From a bacterium EF100-94H03 bin56 (GTDB taxonomy: Bacteria > Pseudomonadota > Alphaproteobacteria > SP197), in contig MPMV01000017.1 in NCBI GenBank assembly GCA_002238685.1, positions 1-64,000 on the forward strand: 64,000 nt of DNA, given 5' to 3'. Below the pieces are notes generated by a model, which was not told the origin of the DNA, did not search any database, and saw only the letters and a list, made by a program, of their open reading frames with translations. Positions 1 through 12,115 of the stretch are shown piece by piece. How positions within the stretch are numbered: position 1 is the first letter of the stretch; each line of letters starts with the position of its first letter. Position numbers and translations under genes: made by a program.

Positions 1-360
<360 letters not shown>

Positions 361-382
361 ACGCGGGCGCCGGGAATTTGCC

Positions 383-1016
383 TCAACCGATCTCGCCACC
401 GTCGGCGCGCGTGAAGGCGATCACGGTGGAGCGCGGCGTGCTGTCGCCGCCCTTGTTGCCCGGATACAGGAGGCCAACGAACATGGTCTTCCGGTCCATG
501 GACCAGCAAAGTCCCGTCACACCGCATTCCTTCGGGCCAACGAGACAGCGGGGTTATTGCCCTGGCCGGCGAAGTCACCCTCGTTCGTGCAGTTGCCGTC
601 GGTCTGGATCCAGAGGCGTCCTTTCCCTTGAACATCAGCCCGTCCGGCGAGTTGAACATGTTGTCGGGGGTCACATTGGCGGAGCCGGCCTTTGCGTCGT
701 CATGCACCGCCGGATTGACGGCCACCACAAACAGACCCCGCGCGAAAGCGGCGGCCGTGTGGTCGCCGCCCTTCGGATGCGCGGCGAACCATTCAGGCCG
801 GTCCTTGGTGGTCGCGCCCACTGCCGATCCGGCCATGCGCGTGAACACGGCAATGTCGGCTATCGAGGCCATGCCGGTCGTTTCCGGCGTCAGCACCAGC
901 CACTCGCCGCTGCCGTCCTCGGCGAAGCACGCCTCCTGGAGCGAACCCGACTTCAGAGGCGCGCAATTGTCGCCGCCTTCGACATGACGGCCTTCGGGAA
1001 CGAGGCGGTATTGGGT
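383..1016 (-). pseudogene. Decayed PhoX-family (DUF839) alkaline phosphatase, C-terminal remnant
   Basis: The minus strand carries PhoX-type segments in the right order: a Thr-Pro-Glu-x-Thr-Gly-Met-Ala-Ser block, GATTKDRPEW, NPAVHDD, DNMFNSPDGLMF, then after a frameshift near 628 the block GRLWIQTDGN...FAGQGNN, and finally GPKECGVT, DRKTMFVG and STPRSTVIAFTRADGGEIG before a TGA at 383-385. Compared with the family, the stretch between DRPEW and NPAVHDD is shortened (internal deletion) and the whole N-terminal half is missing. PhoX is a Ca/Fe-dependent, Tat-exported phosphomonoesterase; this copy cannot encode one. Its 5' side is fused in frame to an IS3-type transposase start. Confidence 0.8.
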
Positions 1017-1079
1017 GAAAACCAGCCGGACGGCCCGGTCCCGAACCTCCGCCGGATAACGTGTCGAGTGTCTTCCCAT
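1017..1079 (-). mobile_element. IS3-family OrfA N-terminal fragment fused to the PhoX remnant
   Basis: An ATG at 1077-1079 (minus strand) preceded by GAAGGAG starts a peptide of about 20 residues with the pattern R-Y-P-x-E-V-R-x-R-A-V-R-L-V. This is the typical beginning of IS3-family OrfA helix-turn-helix transposase subunits. The reading frame then runs directly into PhoX-like sequence. No inverted repeat or remaining transposase was found, so this is a scar of insertion and deletion. The boundary near 1016 is approximate. Confidence 0.55.
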
Positions 1080-1444
1080 GACAGCTCCTTCTTCACACGA
1101 GACGGAGCCGCCGGGAACGCCGGGGCGGTTCACATTCCCGATTTACCACCCATCGGACGCGGTGCCGGGCATGCTCTGACTCTTGTCACGGACCTCAAGA
1201 GTCTCACGTCCATGCGCTCACGGTGATCGTCGCCGATCTCCACCCTGCGGCAAGATACATGCAGCATCCGCTTTTGGGCGTGCCTGGAAAATGTCGGCCA
1301 CAGGTTGCGGGCGACGATCCGGCAGAAGATTGCGGCTTGCGGTGACCAACTTCGGATTCGCAGCCAGACACAACGGGGATTCGTCCACGATGCCGAGCGT
1401 GAAGTGGGACCGGATGAGAACATCGACGGCGACGTCGATCTGCG
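1080..1444. other. Region without a recognisable gene
   Basis: About 365 bases between the transposase scar and the YhaV-like gene. Open frames exist on both strands but none has a recognisable family signature. This is where a PrlF/SohA-type antitoxin gene should lie. The frame directly ahead of the toxin start has a stop at 1415-1417, and no AbrB-like domain could be read in any frame. It may be a degraded antitoxin. Confidence 0.4.
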
Positions 1445-4071
<2,627 letters not shown>

Positions 4072-4072
<1 letters not shown>

Positions 4073-5226
4073 TACCCTGCTCCTTTTGGTGTCTCATGCT
4101 CGCGAAGCAGCGAGCGCGAAAGAATATGACGCTGAATCTCGCTGGTGCCATCCCAGATTCGCTCGATACGGGCATCGCGCCAGAATCGCTCCACAGCGAA
4201 CTCCTTCATGAGACCCATGCCACCGAAGATCTGCACCGCATGATCCGTCACCCGACCCAGCATTTCGCTGGCATAGAGTTTCGCCATGGCGAAGTCACGG
4301 TCCGTGGCGCATCCACGCGCTTCACGGTCGGCTGCCCGCAACACCAGGAGTTCCGCCGCCTCGATTTCGGTCAGCATGTCGGCAAGCTTGAACGACGTTC
4401 CCTGGAACCTGCCGATGGTGCGGCCAAACTGGCGTCTCGTTCCGGCCCATCCGGCAGCCATGGAAAGCACCCGCCGGGCCCGGCCGACACAGTGCGCCGC
4501 GACAGTGAGCCTGGTGGCGCCCAGCCACTCGCGAGCCACGTCAAATCCCCGGTGCTCCTCGCCCAGAATGTGGCGCTGGTGGACCCGGCAGTCCGTGAAC
4601 ACCAGCTCGGCATGGTGGAAGCCTCTGTGCGAGACGCTCTCGCCCCCCGGACGCACCTCGAAGCCGGGGTCTTCCTTGTCGACAAGAAAACTGGTGATTC
4701 CCCCCTCATCGCCTGTCCTGGCAAACAGCACGACATAGTCGGCCACATCCGCATAGCTGATGAAATGCTTGGTGCCGTTGATGATGAAGTCCTCGCCCTC
4801 GCGCCGTGCCCGCGTGGTCATGGAACGCAGGTCGGAACCGGCACCGGGTTCGGTCATGGCCAGGCATTCGACACGCTCGCCGCGAATGGTGGGAAGCAGG
4901 TAGCGGGAGACCTGCCAGCCCGTGCAGGCACGCAGGATGTTTGATGGACGAGCCACCGCATACTGCAGGGCAAAGGCCGTGTGGCCGAGTTCGATCTCGC
5001 AGAGCGACACGGCAAGGGCATCGAGTCCGCCACCACCGAGTTCCGCCGGCATGTTGATGGCATAGAGCCCCTTGTCGATGGCGCGCTGGCGGATCTGCCG
5101 GATGAGGGCCTCCGGCACGTCATCGGTGCGTTCAACCTCGTCCTCGTGGGGAACGAGTTCCTCGGCGACAAACCGGCGCACCGTGTCGACGATCATCGAC
5201 TGCTCTTGCGAGAGGCCAAAATGCAT
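4072..5226 (-). CDS. Acyl-CoA dehydrogenase (CaiA/short-chain type)
   Basis: 384 residues from the ATG at 5224-5226; the downstream start fits the family N-terminus better than the longer frame beginning at 5283. Acyl-CoA dehydrogenase signatures are present: AMTEPGAGSDL, a GTKHFISYAD segment, the RRQFGRTIGRFQ block that contacts FAD, FGGMGLMKEF and a C-terminal DGTSEIQRHIL. An oddity is that the position normally holding the catalytic base in Y-E-G-T is aspartate (W-D-G-T). It would oxidise a CoA thioester to the enoyl-CoA, feeding the adjacent CaiD-like hydratase, with electrons going to ETF. It is the second gene of the minus-strand operon. Confidence 0.88.
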
Positions 5227-5286
5227 GGGAGCACCCGGACGGGACAAGGCGGAATGGATAGTGGCTTGTTCGTTCCGCCGCAAGGA

Positions 5287-7359
5287 TCAGGGCCAGTCGC
5301 CGGACAGTTCCACCACTTCCCTGCGAAACGGAGGCGAATCGATGGGCACGTTCTCATCGAGTTCCCGGGCATAGCGATGTCCGCTGTAGACGGCTGAGGC
5401 GAGAAGCCCCGGCGCCAGGCAGTCACCGATGGCGGTCACACTCGTGATGACACCCTCCCGGGGGGCATCGGCGAGCGCAACAAGGAGTTCGTCGCGGGAA
5501 TCGCGCATGGTGACGAGAACGACCGATCCGCGCTCCAGGCGACGCCGGCGGCCGGTATGGACACAGGCGACTTCAACCGTTCCGCTGCCGATGGCGGCGA
5601 CGTCGTGGCCCAGGACGAGTTCGACACCGAGCGAAAGGAGGCGCGCCTGGATGCGTCCCTGCTCCATGGTGTTGTGGGTCCAGGGAGCGACGTCGGCCGA
5701 CGGTGTGACAAGGACCGTCCTTCGACCCTGCGAGACCGCGACCTCGGCGAGCACACTGGCCATGAAGTAGTGGTCGTCATCGAAGATGACCACAGGATCG
5801 TCGAGGCGAACGCCCGCCATGACATCGTCGGGGGTCAGCACTCCGGCGGTTCCCGCACCGACGATGGGCCGGCGGTGCGATCGGCCCACACCGTCACGGC
5901 GCCAGAGAGAGCCGGTGGCGATGGCGACATGGTCGAAACCGAAACCCCTGATGTCATCGCCGGAAAGTTCGCTTCCCGGGTAGATATCCACATTGGCAAG
6001 CTTGTGCAGCTGGCCCACTCTCCAGTCGCGCACCCTCATCCAGCTGGAGAGGCCCGGAAGCCGCGTCAGCGTCCTCAGGTGGCCTCCAAGTTCGCCGCCG
6101 GCTTCGGCCAGTGTCACCTTGTAGCCACGTTCTCCGAGTGCCCGGGCCGCCTCGAGACCGGCCGGCCCGCCACCGACCACGAGAACGCTGGAATCGCTGC
6201 CCCGGGGGCCGGAATCTTCCGGGTGCCAGCCACGGCGCCACTCCTCGCCCGTGGTCGGGTTCTGGGTGCAGCGCATGGGCATGGACATGAAGTCCGCCGA
6301 AACACAGATATTGCAGCCAATACATTCGCGGATGTCGTCGATGCGCCCTTCCTCGATCTTCTTCGGAAGGAAGGGGTCGGCGATCGACGGCCGGGCGGCA
6401 CCGATGAAATCCGTGTGGCCGCGCCTGACCAGGCTCGCCATGCGGTCAACCGACGTGTAGCGGCCCACCGTCACCACCGGCTTGCCTGTCACCTTCCTGA
6501 CCCACGACGTATGGTCCTCCTGGAAACCCTCCTCGGCAAAGCGGGCCGTCTGACTGTCGTTGTCCCACTCGCTCAGGTTGACATCCCAGAGATCCGGCAG
6601 ATCGGCCAGCAGTTCGACCGCGGCACGGCCGTCACCGTCCGACGTGATTCCTTCGTCACCTTCCAGTTCATCGACCGCCAGGCGCAGGGCAACGCCCATG
6701 GTATCGCCGACTGCCTCCTTCGTGTCCTCGAGAACCTCGCGAATCAGGCGCACCCGGTTCTCGATCGATCCACCGTACTCGTCGACCCGCGTGTTGTAGC
6801 GACGCGACAGGAAGTGCTGCAACAGGCACAGGTTGTGCCCTGCATAGACATAGACAATGTCGAAACCGGCTTCCCTGGTCCGGAGAACCGCCTGGCGGTG
6901 CCAACGCCGGAAACGGGCAATGTCGGAACGGTCCATGGGACGTGCCTGGCCCGGGTCCCCGTCCTGCAGGGGAATGGCAACCGGCGCCATCGCCACCTCG
7001 CGCGACAGGCGGTTGTGTCCGGCCATGCCACCGTAGACCAGTTCGCACGCCGCCAGCGCGCCATGGCGTTTCACGCTGTCGACCATTCTTGCCATGATCG
7101 GAATGTCCTGGCGGGTCCACAGGCGGGCCTCTATGGCCGGCGTGATGTCCCCTGTATGATGGAAGTCGCACTCTTCGGTGGAAACCACCGCCCAGCCTCC
7201 CTCGGCCTTCATGCCGCGCATGGCCGCCATGGCGCTGGGATAGTGGGTTCCCATGCCGTTGCAGTGCGGCACCTGGTAGAAGCGATTGCGTGCCGTGACC
7301 GGTCCTATGGCCACCGGTTCGAACAGGATGTCGTACTGCGGATCACGGCTCATGGGCAT
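5287..7359 (-). CDS. Trimethylamine/dimethylamine dehydrogenase-like FMN/[4Fe-4S] flavoprotein
   Basis: 690 residues, close to the ~730 of trimethylamine dehydrogenase (TMADH). The N-terminal TIM barrel has RNRFYQVPHC with the cysteine (residue 33) that forms the 6-S-cysteinyl-FMN bond in TMADH. It is followed by YVYAGHN and SRRYNTRVDEYGGSIENR. A CIGCNIC...C cluster motif near residues 345-370 fits the [4Fe-4S] site. The C-terminal half is an ADP-binding Rossmann region beginning VLVVGGGPAGLEAARALGE. The enzyme oxidatively demethylates a methylated amine, passing electrons to ETF. ATGs at 7357-7359 and 7351-7353 are both served by GGAGG. It heads an operon with acyl-CoA dehydrogenase and CaiD-like genes; the true substrate is unknown. 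Confidence 0.85.
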   Translation of the reverse strand: MPMSRDPQYDILFEPVAIGPVTARNRFYQVPHCNGMGTHYPSAMAAMRGMKAEGGWAVVSTEECDFHHTGDITPAIEARLWTRQDIPIMARMVDSVKRHGALAACELVYGGMAGHNRLSREVAMAPVAIPLQDGDPGQARPMDRSDIARFRRWHRQAVLRTREAGFDIVYVYAGHNLCLLQHFLSRRYNTRVDEYGGSIENRVRLIREVLEDTKEAVGDTMGVALRLAVDELEGDEGITSDGDGRAAVELLADLPDLWDVNLSEWDNDSQTARFAEEGFQEDHTSWVRKVTGKPVVTVGRYTSVDRMASLVRRGHTDFIGAARPSIADPFLPKKIEEGRIDDIRECIGCNICVSADFMSMPMRCTQNPTTGEEWRRGWHPEDSGPRGSDSSVLVVGGGPAGLEAARALGERGYKVTLAEAGGELGGHLRTLTRLPGLSSWMRVRDWRVGQLHKLANVDIYPGSELSGDDIRGFGFDHVAIATGSLWRRDGVGRSHRRPIVGAGTAGVLTPDDVMAGVRLDDPVVIFDDDHYFMASVLAEVAVSQGRRTVLVTPSADVAPWTHNTMEQGRIQARLLSLGVELVLGHDVAAIGSGTVEVACVHTGRRRRLERGSVVLVTMRDSRDELLVALADAPREGVITSVTAIGDCLAPGLLASAVYSGHRYARELDENVPIDSPPFRREVVELSGDWP

Positions 7360-7435
7360 CTTGCCTCCGGATGCTCATTGTCGGGGCGCCGCTGACCGGG
7401 ATAGCATCCCGGAAGCAGGCAGGGGGCACGCAAGG

Positions 7436-8929
7436 GTGACATTCATTCTCGCACTCGACCAGAGCACGACGTCGAGTCGCGCCATTCTCCATGATGGCGA
7501 CCGGCGCGTCGTGTGCCAGGCGAGTGCGGAAACCAGGTCGTGTTTTCCGCGGCCCGGCTGGGTTGAACAGGATCCCGACGACATCCTGCGAACCAGCTTC
7601 GAGGTCCTGCGCAGGGTGTTGGTCAAGTCCGGCGCCACGCTGGCGTCCATCGCCGCCATGGGCATCACCAACCAGCGCGAGACCGTGGTCGTCTGGGATC
7701 GCGCCACCGGCCAGCCAATTGCCCCCGCAATTGTCTGGCAGGATCGCAGAACCTCCGGCATGTGCCGCCGTCTTGCCGCCGAAGGCCACACCGCCATGAT
7801 TGCCGAGCGCACGGGCCTGCTGCCGGATCCCTATTTCTCGGGCACCAAGATCGCCTGGATTCTCGACCAAGTCGAAGGCGCCCGGGAACGCTCCGGACGC
7901 GGTGAACTGTTGGCGGGCACCATTGACAGTTTTGTGCTGTGGCACCTGACCGGTGGAGAGGTCCACGCCACCGACGCCACCAATGCCTCGCGCACCATGC
8001 TCTACAACATCCGTGAAGGGTGCTGGGATGACGATCTCTGCCGCCTTCTCGGGGTGCCGCGGTCCATGCTCGCGGACGTGCGGGACTGTGCCGACGACTA
8101 CGGCACCTCGGTGATCGGGAACATCCCCATTCGCGGAGTGGCGGGCGATCAGCAGGCGGCCGCCATTGGTCAGGCCTGTTTCCGGCCGGGGATGATGAAG
8201 GTGACCTGCGGCACCGGTTGCTTTGCCCTTCTCAACATCGGAAGCGAGCCGGTGATTTCGCAACGGCGGCTGTTGACGACCGTCGCATGGCAGCTCGCTG
8301 GCGAACGCTGCTATGCACTGGAAGGGTCGATCTTCAATGCCGGTACCGTCGTGCAATGGCTGCGCGATGGCCTCGATGTCATTCGCGATGCCGGTGATAC
8401 CCCGGCACTCGCCGAAGCTGCCGACCCGCTTCACACGCCTTACCTGGTACCGGCGTTTACCGGCCTCGGCGCTCCATGGTGGGACGCCGAATGCCGCGGC
8501 GCCATCCATGGACTCACCCGGGCGAGCGGCAAGGCCGAACTGGTGCGCGCCGCTCTCGAGAGTCTTGCCTATCAGGTGCGCGATCTCCTCGGCGCCATGC
8601 TCGATGACCAGACATCGGCGGGCGACCGCCCCATCGTCCGGGTCGATGGCGGGATGAGCGCCAACGACTTCGCCATGCAGTTTCTTGCCGATATCCTCGA
8701 CATGCCGGTCGACCGGATGGCAAACGTCGAGGCGACCGCACTCGGCGTCGCCTGGCTTTCCGGACACCACGCCGGCGTGTGGCCGGACATGGACAGTTTC
8801 GCCGGCTCCTGGCAGGGCGACAGGCGTTTCACACCGGCCATGGAGCGCGCCGAGGCCGACAGGCGTTACCAGGGCTGGCAGGATGCCGTGCGCCGCACGC
8901 TCGTAAGGAACGAGGGAGCAATGACATGA
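7436..8929 (+). CDS. glpK: Glycerol kinase
   Basis: 497 residues, the usual length for GlpK. GTG at 7436-7438 is chosen because the protein then starts TFILALDQSTTSSRA, the phosphate-1 motif of the FGGY family; the longer upstream frame overlaps the divergent TMADH-like gene. Other GlpK features are GITNQRETVVVWD, AIVWQDRRTS, DATNASRTMLYNI and GVAGDQQAAAIGQ, then KVTCGTGCFALLN and a C-terminal RVDGGMSANDFAMQ. It phosphorylates glycerol to glycerol 3-phosphate in the cytoplasm. The stop overlaps the next ATG (ATGA), pairing it with the M20 peptidase rather than with glpF or glpD. Confidence 0.95.
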   Translation: MTFILALDQSTTSSRAILHDGDRRVVCQASAETRSCFPRPGWVEQDPDDILRTSFEVLRRVLVKSGATLASIAAMGITNQRETVVVWDRATGQPIAPAIVWQDRRTSGMCRRLAAEGHTAMIAERTGLLPDPYFSGTKIAWILDQVEGARERSGRGELLAGTIDSFVLWHLTGGEVHATDATNASRTMLYNIREGCWDDDLCRLLGVPRSMLADVRDCADDYGTSVIGNIPIRGVAGDQQAAAIGQACFRPGMMKVTCGTGCFALLNIGSEPVISQRRLLTTVAWQLAGERCYALEGSIFNAGTVVQWLRDGLDVIRDAGDTPALAEAADPLHTPYLVPAFTGLGAPWWDAECRGAIHGLTRASGKAELVRAALESLAYQVRDLLGAMLDDQTSAGDRPIVRVDGGMSANDFAMQFLADILDMPVDRMANVEATALGVAWLSGHHAGVWPDMDSFAGSWQGDRRFTPAMERAEADRRYQGWQDAVRRTLVRNEGAMT

Positions 8930-10200
8930 TCGACGAGGACACAGGCAAGCGCCTCGACGCAGCCGTCGAGGCGGGCTTTGACGAGCAGGTCGCCTTTACC
9001 GGCGATCTCGTCCGCCTGCCCTCGCTGAGGGGGCAGGAGGCGACCGCCCAGGACTTCATCGCGCGCGCCCTGGCAGCACGGGGATTCGCCGTTGATCGAT
9101 GGCAGATCAGGAACGAGGACATTCGCGACCTGCCGGGATATTCGCCCAAACTGGACGGCTATGACGACGCCTGGGTCAGCGTGGGCACGCTGCGCAGCAG
9201 CGCGCCCGGAGGCCGCTCGCTGATCATCAACGGTCATATCGATGTCGTGCCCGAAGGGCCGCACGACATGTGGTCGACACCCCCGTTCGAACCCGTGGTC
9301 AAGGACGGCTGGATGCACGGGCGCGGCGCCGGCGACATGAAGGCAGGCTGGGTCTGCGGGCTCTTTGCTCTCGATGCCATCAGGCGCGCCGGCTTCCGTC
9401 CGGCATCGGACATCACCATCGAGGCCGTGATCGAGGAGGAGTGCACGGGCAACGGGGCGCTTGCCTGTCGCCAACGCGGCTACCACGCCGATGCCGCACT
9501 CATCCCCGAACCCATGGGCCATGGACTCTTGCGCTCACAGGTCGGCGTCATGTGGTTCCAGTGCCACGTGCGCGGACACCCTGTTCACGTCTCTCGTGCC
9601 GGCAGCGGCGCCAATGCCATCGAGGCTGCCTGGCGCCTTGTCGGCGCCCTCCACACGCTTGAGGAGCGATGGAACGCCGCTGGTCACGAACGCTATGCCG
9701 GCATGACTCACCCGCTCAATTTCAATGTCGGCCGCATCGAAGGTGGAGACTGGGCGTCGAGTGTCCCGGCCTGGTGCCGCTTTGACATGAGAGTGGGCGT
9801 GTTTCCCGGAACCGATCTCGCGCGGGCCCGGGGCGACATCGAGGAGTGCATCGCCATGGCGGCCGGCAGTGACGCCTTCCTTGCCAACAACCCGCCGCAA
9901 GTCGTCTGGGACGGCTTCCAGGCCGAGGGGTACGTTCTTGAAGAGGGAAGCGATGCGGAGGCCGTGATTGCCGAAAGCCACCGGGACGTCTTTGGCGAAG
10001 AGCTCCAGTCACACGCGCTCACGGGAACCACGGACGCCCGGTTCTTCGGTCTCTATGCCGGTATCCCCGCACTGGTCTACGGCCCGCTTGCAGAGAACAT
10101 TCACGGCTTCGACGAACGGGTCAATCTCGATTCCTGCCGCCAGGTCACCCGCGCAATCGCCCGCTTCATCGCCGACTGGTGCGGCCTTGAATCCCTTTGA
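8926..10200 (+). CDS. M20-family metallopeptidase/deacylase (ArgE/DapE-like)
   Basis: 424 residues, starting in the ATGA overlap with glpK. Zinc-peptidase motifs are in order: INGHIDVVPEGP with the first metal histidine, RGAGDMKAG with the bridging aspartate, EEECTGNGAL with the general-base glutamate, and a late NIHGFDERV histidine. The family includes acetylornithine deacetylase, succinyl-diaminopimelate desuccinylase and assorted amidases. A dimerisation domain lies between residues about 200 and 310. Substrate cannot be told; coupling to glycerol kinase is unusual. A ~104-bp copy of its 3' part recurs at 11737-11840. Confidence 0.85.
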   Translation: MIDEDTGKRLDAAVEAGFDEQVAFTGDLVRLPSLRGQEATAQDFIARALAARGFAVDRWQIRNEDIRDLPGYSPKLDGYDDAWVSVGTLRSSAPGGRSLIINGHIDVVPEGPHDMWSTPPFEPVVKDGWMHGRGAGDMKAGWVCGLFALDAIRRAGFRPASDITIEAVIEEECTGNGALACRQRGYHADAALIPEPMGHGLLRSQVGVMWFQCHVRGHPVHVSRAGSGANAIEAAWRLVGALHTLEERWNAAGHERYAGMTHPLNFNVGRIEGGDWASSVPAWCRFDMRVGVFPGTDLARARGDIEECIAMAAGSDAFLANNPPQVVWDGFQAEGYVLEEGSDAEAVIAESHRDVFGEELQSHALTGTTDARFFGLYAGIPALVYGPLAENIHGFDERVNLDSCRQVTRAIARFIADWCGLESL

Positions 10201-10699
10201 GCCGGCCAGTCAGGACACCTGCAATCGGTAACCTCTTCCGCCCGGGCGTCGTTTGTATCCCGCGAGATGCGGCTTGTGTCCGCGAACGTTCACGTGAACG
10301 CAGTTCACAGTTCGCCCCCGGGCACGGTACGCCGCGCACAAGTGTCATGGCCGGAACGTCGCTTGCCAGGGTTGTCCAACGCGCAGGTGCAGGAAGGTCG
10401 TTTCCGCTGTGACGAACGGATCGCGCATGTCGTCACCGCCGGGTGAGCCGGCACGATCACACTGAACGAAACGGCAGGCAAGGCAGAACGCGCCAGGTCC
10501 TGGATGCCCTTCGGTCCTTTCCTGTCTCGAAGACGTCACGCTGCACGAGGCCTGATTTCCTGATCGACATTGAACGAAAGCTCCTGCCTGGCTGGTTCCG
10601 CAGCCCATCCGGCGCGTTGCTCAATAGTCGCGTGGAAGGTATCCGGGCGCACGAGCGCCTCGAGAGAACGTCTTCCGGAAAACACCCCGCCACAGCGGT
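10201..10699. other. Intergenic region, no gene recognised
   Basis: About 500 bases between the convergent peptidase and esterase genes. Short open frames occur on both strands, but none has a family signature or a convincing ribosome-binding site. No terminator with a T-tract was seen. Confidence 0.4.
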
Positions 10700-11644
10700 T
10701 TAGCCTTCGCCACGCCCGAGGCAATGGCGCAGGAAGCGACAGATGAGCGCGTACTCACGACGTGCGGCGTCGCCCCGCATGCGGGCGCGCATGAAGCCAT
10801 GGATCATGCCGCGCGCCTCGCGGTAAGTCACATCGCCGCCGTCCCGCGCCATCTTGGCGGCGAACAGACGGCCATCGTCGCGGATGGGATCGATCTCGGC
10901 AGAATGGACCCAGAAGGGAGCCAGACCGGCGAGGTTCTTGGCCATGATCGGCCGCGCATAGGCGTCATCGGTGTCGTGGTTCCCGGCGAGGTAGAGATCG
11001 CGGTACCTGATGGTGCCGTCCCGCGTCAGGCCTGGCCCGTCGGCGTGCTCCAGGTAGCTCGGCGCGTCCTGATCGAGACCCGTCGCCGGATAGATGATGG
11101 CGACGCCGGCGAGCGTGACGGCGCCGGTGTCGCGTGCCTTGAGCGCCATCACAGCGCCCAGGTTGCCGCCTGCGCTGTCTCCGGCGACGGCAATGCGCCG
11201 AGGATCGATCCCGAGACGCCCGGCTTCCACCTCCAGCCAGAGCAAGGTGTTCCAGCTGTCGTTCACGGCGGCCGGATACGGATGCTCGGGCGTGAGCCGG
11301 TAGTCCACCGAGATCACGAGCGCGCCGGTTTCCTGGGCGAAGCCCCAGGCGATGGTATCGGAACTATCGAGGTCGCCCAGCATGAATCCTCCGCCGTGCA
11401 GGTAGACAATGGCGGGAATCGGCCGTGTTGCTGCCGAGGGTCGATAGATTCTGACGGGGACCGCGTACTCCGGAGTCTCGACCCGCTCGTCCCACACATC
11501 CATGTCGTCGGGTCGCCGCTCGTTGAGCGCGCGGGTGTAGGACGTCCAGAAGCGGCGCTGTTCTTCGGCGTTCTCTCCCTTGGGGCCGGCGGCATCACGG
11601 GCGCTGAGCAGATGGTTCATGTCAGGATGAATGTCGCCCGCCAT
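10700..11644 (-). CDS. Alpha/beta-hydrolase esterase of the hormone-sensitive lipase family
   Basis: 314 residues, full length. The HSL/family IV signature is clear: YLHGGGFMLGD (oxyanion hole), GDSAGGNLG with the nucleophilic serine, an SAEIDPIRDDG segment with the acid, and MIHGF with the catalytic histidine near the C-terminus. It would hydrolyse short-chain carboxyl esters in the cytoplasm. There is no signal peptide. It stands alone on the minus strand between the peptidase gene and a duplicated fragment of that gene, so it may have arrived or been rearranged together with that duplication. Confidence 0.9.
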   Translation of the reverse strand: MAGDIHPDMNHLLSARDAAGPKGENAEEQRRFWTSYTRALNERRPDDMDVWDERVETPEYAVPVRIYRPSAATRPIPAIVYLHGGGFMLGDLDSSDTIAWGFAQETGALVISVDYRLTPEHPYPAAVNDSWNTLLWLEVEAGRLGIDPRRIAVAGDSAGGNLGAVMALKARDTGAVTLAGVAIIYPATGLDQDAPSYLEHADGPGLTRDGTIRYRDLYLAGNHDTDDAYARPIMAKNLAGLAPFWVHSAEIDPIRDDGRLFAAKMARDGGDVTYREARGMIHGFMRARMRGDAARREYALICRFLRHCLGRGEG

Positions 11645-11736
11645 CGCGAAGCCCTCCCTTGCTGGCCCATCATAGCGTCGACCGGACCGCTGTGCAGGGC
11701 AGGGACATCAGGAGCCTGCGCTTTGCCTGGCGACGG

Positions 11737-11840
11737 CTGCCGGCATCCCCGCACTGGTTTGCGGTCCGCTTGCCGAGAACATTCACGGCTTCGACGAGAG
11801 GGTCAATCTCGATTCGTGTCGCCAGGTCACCCGCGCAATC
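11737..11840 (+). pseudogene. Duplicated 3' fragment of the M20 peptidase gene
   Basis: About 104 bases here are nearly identical to 10057-10160 inside the M20 peptidase gene, in the same orientation. They encode a recognisable GIPALV-CGPLAENIHGFDERV-NLDSCRQVTRAIG peptide, with mostly silent differences. Nothing upstream of it resembles the rest of the peptidase. It is a partial duplication now separated from its parent by the esterase gene. Confidence 0.8.
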
Positions 11841-11860
11841 GGAGGAAACGGCCGCGCAAA

Positions 11861-12115
11861 GTGCCGGACCGCTGCGCCGTTGCGGGTTGCGGGAATTGTC
11901 CGACGGTTGGCGCTCATGTGCGGTTTGTCGATGAAGATGGACGACATACCACCGAGTACGGGCGAGGAATTCATGTTCATCCGTTTTGCAATCCCTGCAA
12001 CGCGAAAGGACCCAACCTCTTGGAAGAGGGGGCTCGGGCAAGAGGGAATGATCGCCTGTCGATGGCCAGCACACAGCGCACTTGCAATCCTCCGGCAGGT
12101 GGCCCCATTGAATGA
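11861..12115 (+). CDS. Small four-cysteine zinc-finger/HNH-like protein of unknown function
   Basis: 84 residues from the GTG at 11861, with GGAGGA about 14 bases upstream; the start is uncertain. The protein has C-x4-C near the start, then a T-V-G-A-H-V block, then H-P-F-C-x2-C-N and a late T-C. This spacing suggests a treble-clef or HNH-like zinc site. I recognise the overall pattern (two cysteines, GAHV, CxxCN, terminal TC) from uncharacterised small bacterial proteins, but no function. Its TGA overlaps the ATG of the next gene (ATGA), so the two are probably co-translated. Confidence 0.5.
   Translation: MPDRCAVAGCGNCPTVGAHVRFVDEDGRHTTEYGRGIHVHPFCNPCNAKGPNLLEEGARARGNDRLSMASTQRTCNPPAGGPIE

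Noticed and set aside
5557-7395. 612-codon forward frame opposite the TMADH-like gene
   Set aside because: It mirrors the codon pattern of a strongly supported gene on the other strand and has no recognisable domain; typical antisense shadow in high-G+C DNA.
10724-12115. 463-codon forward frame across the esterase region
   Set aside because: Most of it is antisense to the esterase gene; only its last ~85 codons look real and are reported as the small zinc-finger protein starting at 11861.
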